Below, in pieces: positions 56,129 to 64,000 of a stretch of DNA of 64,000 nt. The notes beneath the pieces are model-generated. The model had not been told where the DNA came from. It did no database searches and was given only the letters and a program-made list of their open reading frames with translations. Origin of the DNA: Microcaldota archaeon (GTDB lineage: Archaea > Micrarchaeota > Micrarchaeia > Micrarchaeales > Micrarchaeaceae); assembly GCA_021810105.1 (NCBI GenBank), contig JAJZJM010000001.1, positions 1 to 64,000 on the forward strand, read 5' to 3'. Both the position numbers and the translations under genes were made by a program. Numbering within the stretch: position 1 is the first letter of the stretch; each line of letters opens with the position of its first letter.

Positions 56129-56695
56129 CTAAGCACTTTTCTTTCTCACAGCCTGTACTAAGGCTTCAAGCTGCTTTTTAATATGCTCCCTTGTTGCTTC
56201 ATCGGAAAGCCTTCCCTCTTTGTCAAGCTTGTCATTTACAAAAGGTATTATGACCTCGGGCCTGTTCAGCACATTGGCATTTAGGTATACGAAAACCTGC
56301 CTTAGTTGATAGTATGCACGGGACCCTCCAAGCATATATGGCGAATTAGACATTATCGCCAAAGGCTTGCTGTCAAAAGGGTTGGCTGACTTGCCCCCTT
56401 CAGGCCTAGAAAGTGCGTCTATCGCATTTTTGAGCACTCCTGGAAATGAAAAATTGTACTCTGGGGTAACTATAACTATCGCGTCCGCAGCCATGAGCTT
56501 TGCCTTTACCTCCTTAACAGAATTTGGCATGTTGCCCTCCATATCCTGGTTGAACGGAGGGATATCTTCAATTCCGCATATTTCGAAGTCTGTGCCCTCT
56601 GGCGCAAGCTCCTTTGCCGCATTGAGCACTGCCTTGCTGTACGCACCTTTTCTAAGACTTCCCGCTATTCCGGCTATCTTGATTTTTTCAACCAT
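56129..56695 (-). CDS. NADPH-dependent FMN reductase
   Basis: IAGSLRKGAYSKAVLNAAKELAPEG ... VTPEYNFSFPGVLKNAIDALSRPEGGK. Confidence 0.92.
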   Translation of the reverse strand: MVEKIKIAGIAGSLRKGAYSKAVLNAAKELAPEGTDFEICGIEDIPPFNQDMEGNMPNSVKEVKAKLMAADAIVIVTPEYNFSFPGVLKNAIDALSRPEGGKSANPFDSKPLAIMSNSPYMLGGSRAYYQLRQVFVYLNANVLNRPEVIIPFVNDKLDKEGRLSDEATREHIKKQLEALVQAVRKKSA

Positions 56696-56777
56696 AAAAA
56701 GACCTTTTATTATTTTAGGAGTGTAATCTTTTTATAATTATAGGTCATCCTATACGAAGCTGCTTACATTTTTCTCA

Positions 56778-57839
56778 TTAAAGCAATTTCAGAAGCTCCC
56801 TTTTTGTTGAGAACGATTTGTTTGCTGATGCTTTCCTCAACCTGTTCATTATTGCGAGCCCTACTCCGCGCTGCTCAAACGATTCGACTATCCCGAACTT
56901 AACTTTGAGAGAATCAAGCAGTATGACAGAACTGTATAGATTCTTTGCTATGTTGTAGAGGTCCTTCCGGCTTCCCATTGAGACTGTGGAGCACCCAAGC
57001 CTCTCGGCAAAAGCGCACATCTCTGATGAGCCTATTATCGCAAATGGGACTTCGATGCTTTCCAGCATGCTGCTAAGTCGCCTCTCATCTCCTTCAAACA
57101 TAAACAGAGGAGTTTCAGGGGCATAGTGCCTGTACTTTGTGCCAGGGCTTATCACCCTGCGCCCTGCGGACGCAGTTCCCGAAGCGATCTTGCCAACATG
57201 AGGCTTCATAGAAAAAGCGGTTTCTATCTCTTCTGGTGTGAATGGGCCAGGCCTTAGAAGAGTAAATGTCCTCAAATCTATTATTGTAGACTCCAAACCG
57301 AAGAAACTGCTGCCAGAGTCTATTATGCAGTCGACTTTTCGGTCAAAATATTTTATGCACTGCGACCCTGTGGTAGCTGTAGGCTTTTGAGAGGGGTTCG
57401 CACTCGGAGCTGCTATGGGCACACCGGCCTTCTTTATAAGGCTTAGTGCAACCGGATGGGCGGGCATCCTTATCGCAACAGTATCAAGACCTGCGGTAAC
57501 GCTTTTGGGAAGATCTGCCCTTGCTTTTGCTATGAAGGTGATGGGCGAGGGCCATATCTTTTTTATCTTGTTTAGGTATTTGTTTTCTATATGTGCAATC
57601 TTTACTGCCTGGTCCAATGAATAGACGTGGACTATCAAGGGGTTGTCCGCTGGCCTTCCTTTTATCTCGAATATTTTTTTGCAGGCTGCATCATCAAATG
57701 CATTTGCGCCTATCCCATAAACTGTCTCTGTAGGAAAGACTACTACGCCTCCATTCTGGATGAATTTGGCAGCCTTAGATATCCGCTCTGGTTGAGGCTT
57801 GAGAGAGTCTATTTTTATTATTGCAGTTTTGATTGTCAT
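56778..57839 (-). CDS. sua5: Threonylcarbamoyl-AMP synthase (Sua5/YciO/YrdC)
   Basis: GGVVVFPTETVYGIGANAFD, KGRPADNPLIVHV, APSANPSQKPTATTG, RPGPFTPEEI. Confidence 0.93.
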   Translation of the reverse strand: MTIKTAIIKIDSLKPQPERISKAAKFIQNGGVVVFPTETVYGIGANAFDDAACKKIFEIKGRPADNPLIVHVYSLDQAVKIAHIENKYLNKIKKIWPSPITFIAKARADLPKSVTAGLDTVAIRMPAHPVALSLIKKAGVPIAAPSANPSQKPTATTGSQCIKYFDRKVDCIIDSGSSFFGLESTIIDLRTFTLLRPGPFTPEEIETAFSMKPHVGKIASGTASAGRRVISPGTKYRHYAPETPLFMFEGDERRLSSMLESIEVPFAIIGSSEMCAFAERLGCSTVSMGSRKDLYNIAKNLYSSVILLDSLKVKFGIVESFEQRGVGLAIMNRLRKASANKSFSTKRELLKLL

Positions 57840-57859
57840 AAAAAAGGCACCGTTGCCGT

Positions 57860-58453
57860 TTATATCTTTTTTAATACCTCTTTAGTCAATACAGGCATTC
57901 CAAAACCCAGTATTTCTATCTTTTTTCCGTATTTGACTATGCTTGCAGAGGCATTTCTGAGCTTGAGGCTGAAACCGGTAAACTCGTCGAATCCCAATGT
58001 GGTTGAAAGCAGAGAGAGTATTACTGATTCGTGGCTTACTGCTATTATTGCACCTTTTCCGGGAGAACTCCTGCTCGCCATGAAACTATGCAGCCTATTT
58101 GCCATAGAATTCCAGCTTTCCGCTTTTAAGCCATGGTCTGAGAGCATCCTCAATTTCCACAAGCCGTCTTCTGTTGAATGGTTTTCCAGCCTGCCATGAT
58201 ATCTTTCCCTGAGCCTATTGTCTATTGCAACCTCATTTCCGGTTGCGTCTCCTATTATGCGCGCGGTCTGCCTTGCCCTGAGGACTGGGCTTGCATAAAT
58301 GCTTGCAATTTTTATTTTCTCAAGCTCTTTTGCTATAGCGGCAGCCTGAAGCCTGCCCTTTTCTGTAAGAGGATATCCGGTAATTGATGAGTTCAGGATT
58401 CCTTTTACATTTGTTTGGCTCTCCCCATGTCTTACGAATATAAATGTGGTTAT
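57860..58453 (-). CDS. Histidine phosphatase (PGM family) with apparent ATA start
   Basis: Extended frame: (ATA)TTFIFVRHGESQTNVKGILNSSITGYPLTEKGRLQAAAIAKELEKIKIASIYASPVLRARQTARIIGDATGNE... then the listed ORF 57860-58162. Confidence 0.8.
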   Translation of the reverse strand: MTTFIFVRHGESQTNVKGILNSSITGYPLTEKGRLQAAAIAKELEKIKIASIYASPVLRARQTARIIGDATGNEVAIDNRLRERYHGRLENHSTEDGLWKLRMLSDHGLKAESWNSMANRLHSFMASRSSPGKGAIIAVSHESVILSLLSTTLGFDEFTGFSLKLRNASASIVKYGKKIEILGFGMPVLTKEVLKKI

Positions 58454-58465
58454 CGACTCGCCTTT

Positions 58466-58954
58466 TCAACTCCTGATTAAGTATGCCAGATGTTCTGAAA
58501 GCCGCTCTTGCGTTACGCGCCCGACGGCCTCTTTAGCCATAGAAAGGATTGTGGCCCTATGCTTTTCATCGGAATGCTCTAGTCCGGAATACACCGCTTT
58601 CTGTCTGGATAAAGATATAAACCATCCTGTGCTGCCTTGCGGGCATGTATTCTCGCCGTACTTGGAATATACGTCAAGAAGCGCTTCTGAAAGTTCTTCT
58701 GATTGAACGCTTTCGAAACCCTGATTAAAGAATATCTCATTTAAGAAATTATATTCTGGCTCTTTTATTTTATCATAGTTTGAGCGCTTGAATGAATAGA
58801 AAAGTTCTGTCCAGCTTTGATCAAAAGGTTCCTTGAGCAGGAAGCCTTCCCTGTTCAGCAACACAGATATCTCTTCTACTGCATCCTCTATTTTCGTCAT
58901 AGTTTTTTTATGTTTTGGGTTTTCATTTCCAGCAACAACGGAGCATTTAAACAT
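58466..58954 (-). CDS. Hypothetical protein
   Basis: 162 aa ORF; stop lies just upstream of the histidine phosphatase frame. Confidence 0.6.
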   Translation of the reverse strand: MFKCSVVAGNENPKHKKTMTKIEDAVEEISVLLNREGFLLKEPFDQSWTELFYSFKRSNYDKIKEPEYNFLNEIFFNQGFESVQSEELSEALLDVYSKYGENTCPQGSTGWFISLSRQKAVYSGLEHSDEKHRATILSMAKEAVGRVTQERLSEHLAYLIRS

Positions 58955-59192
58955 TTCACCACCATTTAAACCTTCTAAAGTCAGATATTTAAAAGTTGCC
59001 TAATAAAGGACTTTTTGTACAAACCCTTCGCTTTAGATGAGTTTTTACACAGCAATTTTAAACTGATAATATGGCAATGATTGGGGATATTACTAGGTTT
59101 GTGTTTGAACCGCCAAGAGAAGTATACTGCAGGAATCTTCCATTGTGTAATAAAAACCTTGAGGCGGAACAAATTTGGGCAATTGTTGGCGT

Positions 59193-59236
59193 GTGACACC
59201 CTCCCACGACTGAAGCCGTGGGCTTCCAATGGCGGC
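59193..59236 (-). repeat. Orphan TnpB-element right end (guide-scaffold hairpin without tnpB)
   Basis: Minus strand GCCGCCATTGGAAGCCCACGGCTTCAGTCGTGGGAGGGTGTCAC matches the right end of copy 3. Confidence 0.88.
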
Positions 59237-59240
59237 TTTT

Positions 59241-60194
59241 CTATGGTTTTTTCTTCTTGGGCTGGCCAGTGTTTGCTGCATCTTGCTGGTCCCTGTCCTT
59301 GACAAACTCCTCCATGCCCCTTATGCCAAAAGGCATAGGTATGCTGAAGCCCTTGGTCTCTGTAGGTATAAACACCATGACGTTCTTTCCGGTCAGGCTT
59401 ATCTCGTACATCATGTTTAGCGCACGAAGCTGCATTGCATAAGGGTCAGTTTCATACTTCTTGGCGGCCTCCAGCATCTTGTCCGCGGCCAGGGATTCGC
59501 TCTCTGCCAGTATGACTCTCGCCTGCTTCTCCCTGTCCGAAGTGGCAACGCGCGCCATGGCATTCTGCAACTCCGGAGGTATTGTGACGTCGCGTATCTC
59601 TACAGATATCGCGGTTATGCCCCAGTTCTCTATTCTCTGTTCTATCAGGCCCTGTATGTCTTTTCCGATTATATCCCTACCAGCCAGCATGGAAGAGAGT
59701 TCGGCCTTTCCTATTATGTCTCGCATCGCGGTCTGTGATGCAAGCAATACTGAATCGTAATAAGATTGCACATTGAGTATGGTTCTCTCTGGGTTATTTA
59801 CCTGCCAGAAAAGTATGGCATCTACGTCGACAGGAACGTTGTCCTTTGTTAGGGTCTTTTCCGCTTTGAATGCGGTGCTTATTACCCTGATGTCTATTGT
59901 TGATGTTGTAGCGTCTATGAGAGGGACTATGAGATACAGTCCAGGACCTATTATTCCAACATATTTGCCAAGCCTCAAGACGGCCTTTCTGTTCCACTGG
60001 CTGAGTATTCTTATAGATAAAGCAAAAACTAATATAATGAATAGAACAAACCCGCCCACTACGCCAGCATATCCCGCAAGGTAGTAGCCGCCGCCAACCA
60101 GTATTATAAACATAAGTATGTCTGCGCCAAGTGCTGCAGCCACATTGTAAGGCTTTGCTGATGAGTTTGTTTTCATCGTGTCCATTTTATCCAA
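59241..60194 (-). CDS. SPFH/band 7 (stomatin-like) protein
   Basis: RILSQWNRKAVLRLGKYVGIIGPGLYLIVPLIDATTSTIDIR ... VPVDVDAILFWQVNNPERTILNVQSY. Confidence 0.93.
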   Translation of the reverse strand: MDKMDTMKTNSSAKPYNVAAALGADILMFIILVGGGYYLAGYAGVVGGFVLFIILVFALSIRILSQWNRKAVLRLGKYVGIIGPGLYLIVPLIDATTSTIDIRVISTAFKAEKTLTKDNVPVDVDAILFWQVNNPERTILNVQSYYDSVLLASQTAMRDIIGKAELSSMLAGRDIIGKDIQGLIEQRIENWGITAISVEIRDVTIPPELQNAMARVATSDREKQARVILAESESLAADKMLEAAKKYETDPYAMQLRALNMMYEISLTGKNVMVFIPTETKGFSIPMPFGIRGMEEFVKDRDQQDAANTGQPKKKKP

Positions 60195-60237
60195 TATAAC
60201 GTTTGCAAATGCAGATTAATAACCTTGCCTATTATTG

Positions 60238-60987
60238 TCACCCCCATATGTCCTTCTTTATCTTTTCTTTTGGAGTGCCGACAGAAAGCAGAGCTGCCTC
60301 TACAGATTTGCCAAAATCGTTCGAGCCGCATATGTACGCTGCCCTCTCAGCCGCATCCGGAACGTCTCTGCGGAGCATATCAGCATTAATCCTACCCGCC
60401 TCCCTCTTCCATGCTTCTGGTTGAAATTCTTGTGTTCCTTCATCAGACCTTGTTATTGTTATTGTAACAGAAAGCCCGCGTATACTCTTTATCATGCTGG
60501 CTAGCTCCTCTCTCCTTGCTATCTCCTCTGTGTGCTTCAGACTCCATAACAGATGTATATCTGCGTTTCCGCCACTGCCATTGCGTAAAATTTCTCTTAG
60601 AGCAGACCTGAATGGCGCATATCCAGTGCCGCCTGCAACGAAAAGCATTTTGCTGTTCGGTTGATCAATGGTAAATTTGCCGTGCGGTCCTTCTATGATA
60701 AAAACGTCACCAACCTCTGCCTCAATAAAATGAGATGGCCTATTGTGCGGTTCCTTTATTGCGAGCACGTCTATATTATTTGACGATGGCTCAGAAGCAA
60801 CAGAGAAAGCCCTCTTGGGAAATGTTTTTCCTTGCGAGTCGATACCTCCTATCATCACGAACATTCCTGGCAGAAACTGTATGTTATTGCCGTCGTGTGG
60901 CATAAACGATAAAAAGAGGTCTTTTGGAGTCTCTTCTACTTTTTCATACAATACGTATCTTTTAGAAGAGATATTTTTTACTACCAT
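60238..60987 (-). CDS. FAD/NAD-binding oxidoreductase (ferredoxin-NADP reductase-like), start revised to MVVKNISSKRYVLYE
   Basis: KRAFSVASEPSSNNIDVLAIKEPHNRPSHF, GPHGKFTID, LFVAGGTGYAPFRSALREIL; listed N-terminal extension overlaps the Cys-rich smORF in another frame. Confidence 0.8.
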   Translation of the reverse strand: MVVKNISSKRYVLYEKVEETPKDLFLSFMPHDGNNIQFLPGMFVMIGGIDSQGKTFPKRAFSVASEPSSNNIDVLAIKEPHNRPSHFIEAEVGDVFIIEGPHGKFTIDQPNSKMLFVAGGTGYAPFRSALREILRNGSGGNADIHLLWSLKHTEEIARREELASMIKSIRGLSVTITITRSDEGTQEFQPEAWKREAGRINADMLRRDVPDAAERAAYICGSNDFGKSVEAALLSVGTPKEKIKKDIWG

Positions 60988-61021
60988 GACGTGCCTCTTT
61001 TTGGTTAATGCGCTTATACGC

Positions 61022-61150
61022 TCAGCAGCAGTCGCATCCACACTTATTTTTTCTTCCAGAGCAATGCTTGCATGAACAGCATCCGCAGCATTTTGCATAG
61101 CAGCCATCCGTATTTGAGCTCTTTGCCCTCTTCTTAGCCTTTGCTACCAT
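61022..61150 (-). CDS. 42-aa cysteine-rich mini-protein (metal-binding candidate)
   Basis: MVAKAKKRAKSSNTDGCYAKCCGCCSCKHCSGRKNKCGCDCC* (11 Cys). Not in the supplied ORF track (<60 aa). Confidence 0.7.
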   Translation of the reverse strand: MVAKAKKRAKSSNTDGCYAKCCGCCSCKHCSGRKNKCGCDCC

Positions 61151-61198
61151 ATTCGATATATGCCACTCAAAATATTTATACTGTAAGAAAAAGTTCTT

Positions 61199-61366
61199 TT
61201 ATTCCATGACATTAGAAAGGAACCTGGTTGCTTTGTAACGTTCATTATTATCCATTTTGGAGCCTGCCATTATTTCCTTCATTGAAAATAGTACATAGCC
61301 ACGGGCTTTTTGTTTATCCTTAAGGAAATGCCATCCTTTCCTGTTATTAAAATTCGTGTTTTGCAT
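61199..61366 (-). CDS. 55-aa small ORF, hypothetical
   Basis: MQNTNFNNRKGWHFLKDKQKARGYVLFSMKEIMAGSKMDNNERYKATRFLSNVME fills the gap between the DnaJ-like gene and the Cys-rich smORF. Confidence 0.45.
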   Translation of the reverse strand: MQNTNFNNRKGWHFLKDKQKARGYVLFSMKEIMAGSKMDNNERYKATRFLSNVME

Positions 61367-61378
61367 ACACCGTTAGGG

Positions 61379-62170
61379 TTAGCGCAGAGATGAGAATAGT
61401 TTCTTCTTCTGCTCCTCTTCAAGCGGAGTTATCCTGGCTATCGCAGAATCTATCGCTTTACTCAAAACATACTGGAGTGCTTTTGCATCTTCCAGGCACC
61501 CGGAAATTTCTGAATTTACTTCCCTTGCGTGCATGCATATAGGATCATCCGCTTGGGCATTCTGAAGAAGCTTCTTGAATTTATCCCTCCTTTTCTCCAA
61601 AGCCTTTGCTCTTGAATCAAGCTTGCCTATCATAAGTTTTTGGGCTTTTGCGGCCCTATCTTTCCAGTCCGTAACCGAATGCGCCAGGCCTATCACTTCA
61701 TCCATGCTCCCTGCGGATCTTGCCGCACCCATAAACGTCGAGTAATCGGATTCACGAAGTTTCATATAGATGCTTATGAACTTTTTCTCGCTTTCTATTG
61801 CAACCTGGTCATGAGAAACTATGGTTTCGCGGTTTCCGCTGTTTTTTGATAGTATCGAGTACGCCTTGTTCAACTCCTTCATCATCTCCTCTGAATTGTT
61901 TATCTTTTTAACATCCGGATGGTATTGCATAGCCTTGCTCCTATATGCCTGCTTTATAAGGACCTTATCCTTTGTGGGCTTTATCCCAAGAATCCTGAAG
62001 TAAGATTTCTCATCAACATTTGACTCTGATTTTGGGACAATGAGGTTAATCTCCTTTTCCACTAATTCTATATCGTATTTTGCGGCATTTATCTCTGATT
62101 GAAGCTTCCTAAGTACTGATACTGTGCTATGCTTCTTTATCTTCTCATTTATTTTTTCTATAATTCCCAA
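61379..62170 (-). CDS. J-domain protein
   Basis: SYFRILGIKPTKDKVLIKQAYRSKAMQYHPDVKKINNSEEMMKELNKAYSIL. Confidence 0.85.
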   Translation of the reverse strand: MGIIEKINEKIKKHSTVSVLRKLQSEINAAKYDIELVEKEINLIVPKSESNVDEKSYFRILGIKPTKDKVLIKQAYRSKAMQYHPDVKKINNSEEMMKELNKAYSILSKNSGNRETIVSHDQVAIESEKKFISIYMKLRESDYSTFMGAARSAGSMDEVIGLAHSVTDWKDRAAKAQKLMIGKLDSRAKALEKRRDKFKKLLQNAQADDPICMHAREVNSEISGCLEDAKALQYVLSKAIDSAIARITPLEEEQKKKLFSSLR

Positions 62171-62225
62171 TCAAATCACGGAGAGTAGGGTCCATAAAAA
62201 TACGCTGCAGGCATTCAATATGTGC

Positions 62226-63557
62226 GTGACATCCTCCCACCACTGAAGGTGGTGGGCTTCCAATGGTGGTTTTTTGATTGGTCATCTTGAACCACCAAGT
62301 ATAGTTCCTGATTCACTGACGGCTGCCTCCTGTAATTGAGGTCTTACAGCGTCTCCAGAGGCGTTACTTCCCGCAAGTCCTGCGGTAGTCAGGATATTTA
62401 TTGAGGCATTCAAATCTCTGTCAATCTTCAGTCCGCAATTTTGGCAGAGATATGTCCTTTCACTCAATCCTATATCCTGTATGTTTCCACATTTACTGCA
62501 TGTCCTTGTTGTGTTCCTTGGGTTCACACCTACAACTCTGCAACCAGCACTTTCAGCCTTGTAACAAAGATATTGGGTGAAATTGCCCCAAGAAGCATCC
62601 GTTATCTGTCTTGCAAGATTATGGTTCTTTGCCATATTCGCAATCTTCAGTTCCTCGTATGCAATGAATGAGTATGAATTGGCAAGACGATATGAGGTCT
62701 TGTGAAGGAAGTCGTCCCTCTGCCTTGCGATATGTTCCGATATCCTTGCAAGTTTTATCTTTGTCCTTCTCCTGTTCTTGCCTCCTTTCTTCTTGTTTGA
62801 AAGCCTTCTCTGGATTGTTTTCAATTTGCAGATGGATTTATCCGAGATTCTCGGATTTGGGATTCTTGTTCCATCAGACAAAGTTGCGTATTCCTTTAGT
62901 CCCAAGTCCATCCCTACTTGTGGTTTATTGTTTGAGAAGAGAGAGATATCTTCCTTTTCAGTGGAAAATGTGACATACCATTCCTGCGATTTTGTCTGTT
63001 TTATCGCAAGTGTCTTTATCTTTCCTTCTATCTCCCTATGATTGACGAAATTGACCCTGCCGATTTTTGAAACGGAAACCTTTTTCTTTTCGAGTTTGAA
63101 ACCAGACTGTGGGTATGTCAATGAAGAGACGTATGATTTGAAACGTGGGAAACCTACCTTGACTTTCTTTCCTTGTTTTCTTTCCTTTATCCTTCTGAAG
63201 AAGTTCTTGTATGCTTTTGAGACCCTGTCCGCGACATTCTGGCAGACTTGGGAATATAGTTCATTGAATTCTGGGTTCTTCTTTTTGAGTTTTGTAATCC
63301 ACTTGTTCATGTCGTATTTCGTGAAGGTCTTTCCAGTTTCCTTGAAGTATTTTTGTGATTGTTCAAGAAGAAGGTTGTAGAGTTGTTTCGAGAGATACAT
63401 CTGACGGTTGAGTGTTGATTTCTGCGACTGCGACGGATATGCCCTGTATCTGTACGTCTTTTTCAAGATGAACATATCCTTTTCACAATTAATCTTATAT
63501 GTGTTGCGGTTCGCTTTCATCCCACGATTGAAATCATGGGTTTTCCCGCTCACATTT
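62226..63557 (-). mobile_element. Solo TnpB element copy 4
   Basis: Same ends; left end abuts TTTAT; right-end hairpin 62236-62256. Confidence 0.92.
62282..63553 (-). CDS. tnpB: TnpB RNA-guided nuclease (true start probably at internal MFILKKTYRYRAYPS)
   Basis: RuvC and zinc-finger motifs intact; N-terminal extension reads through the left end. Confidence 0.93.
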   Translation of the reverse strand: MSGKTHDFNRGMKANRNTYKINCEKDMFILKKTYRYRAYPSQSQKSTLNRQMYLSKQLYNLLLEQSQKYFKETGKTFTKYDMNKWITKLKKKNPEFNELYSQVCQNVADRVSKAYKNFFRRIKERKQGKKVKVGFPRFKSYVSSLTYPQSGFKLEKKKVSVSKIGRVNFVNHREIEGKIKTLAIKQTKSQEWYVTFSTEKEDISLFSNNKPQVGMDLGLKEYATLSDGTRIPNPRISDKSICKLKTIQRRLSNKKKGGKNRRRTKIKLARISEHIARQRDDFLHKTSYRLANSYSFIAYEELKIANMAKNHNLARQITDASWGNFTQYLCYKAESAGCRVVGVNPRNTTRTCSKCGNIQDIGLSERTYLCQNCGLKIDRDLNASINILTTAGLAGSNASGDAVRPQLQEAAVSESGTILGGSR

Positions 63558-63564
63558 ATAAAAA

Positions 63565-64000
63565 TTATGCGCTTACGCTCTCTGATGCGAGAAGCTGCTC
63601 TGCGCTGTAGATCTGCTTCTTAGGCGCCATGAGCTGGGCTATACCCCAGAATATGACCGCATAAACAACCGCAACTATCATGTCATATGGGAATGGAATA
63701 AGGTTTGTCCCGCCGGTCTGCGTGCCTCCAAGATATGAAAGTATTATCATCCCAACTATGAATATAGGAATCCATATCGAATGCTTGAGGTTTATTGCTT
63801 TCCATTTTGATTTGTTTGCCTGGTAAAGGTAGAAGACGCTGCCAAGAAGGGTTGCGCCGAGAGCGTACAAAGTAGTAGGGTATGTTGCCCAGTATATGAG
63901 CAGCGCTGACATAACAAATGCCACCAAAGACCATACTCTAACATAAGGAATCTTGAACGGCCGCTTCACATTTGGATAAATCTTCCTAAGTGCAGGGAGC
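63565..64000 (-). CDS. APC-family amino acid permease, C-terminal part (runs off window)
   Basis: Frame open to window edge: LPALRKIYPNVKRPFKIPYVRVWSLVAFVMSALLIYWATYP. Confidence 0.8.
   Translation of the reverse strand, partial: LPALRKIYPNVKRPFKIPYVRVWSLVAFVMSALLIYWATYPTTLYALGATLLGSVFYLYQANKSKWKAINLKHSIWIPIFIVGMIILSYLGGTQTGGTNLIPFPYDMIVAVVYAVIFWGIAQLMAPKKQIYSAEQLLASESVSA

Noticed and set aside
60988-61107. N-terminal extension of the FNR-like ORF (MAAMQNAADAVHASIALEEK...)
   Set aside because: Overlaps the Cys-rich smORF in another frame and precedes a better start at MVVKNISSKRYVLYE.
1-64000. CRISPR array, rRNA or SRP/RNase P RNA genes
   Set aside because: No regularly spaced direct repeats or recognisable rRNA/SRP/RNase P segments seen; the only clustered short repeats are the six iterons at 14348-14495.

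Overview
This is a gene-dense 64 kb archaeal window. Markers are an A-type ATP synthase operon, Rpb4/RpoF, L21e, S3Ae, S15, a TBP-fold protein, DinB/Dpo4, archaeal-type aaRSs, and an intron-containing tRNA-Arg. The small overlapping genes suggest a DPANN/Micrarchaeota-like organism; that placement is inference. The housekeeping backbone includes A-ATPase K-E-C-F-A-B-D-(smORF)-H-I, a PDH-type E1a/E1b/E2 operon, a lipoate module (LplB/LplA/LipA), AsnRS, AspRS, ValRS and topoisomerase I. Mobile DNA: four full-length and one edge-truncated solo TnpB element with no TnpA, plus an orphan left end and an orphan right end. An in-gene insertion and a stop-codon insertion allow base-level boundary definition and a TTAT target motif. 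A ~4.2 kb SSV-type integrated element (11185-15380) has its integrase gene split across a 14-bp direct repeat, next to a 5'-truncated tRNA-Glu(UUC). It carries an iteron/hairpin origin-like region and HNH/DUF4145-like/unknown cargo. Other leads are a 42-aa Cys-rich mini-protein missed by the ORF track, a single-repeat (half-length) TBP, a 40-aa TM smORF inside the ATPase operon, an RHH regulator with a perfect 13-bp inverted-repeat operator before a CysD/CysN-like operon, a collapsed gatC-gatA/AsnRS relic cluster, and a histidine phosphatase with an apparent AUA start. All family calls are from reading motifs; no database search was run.
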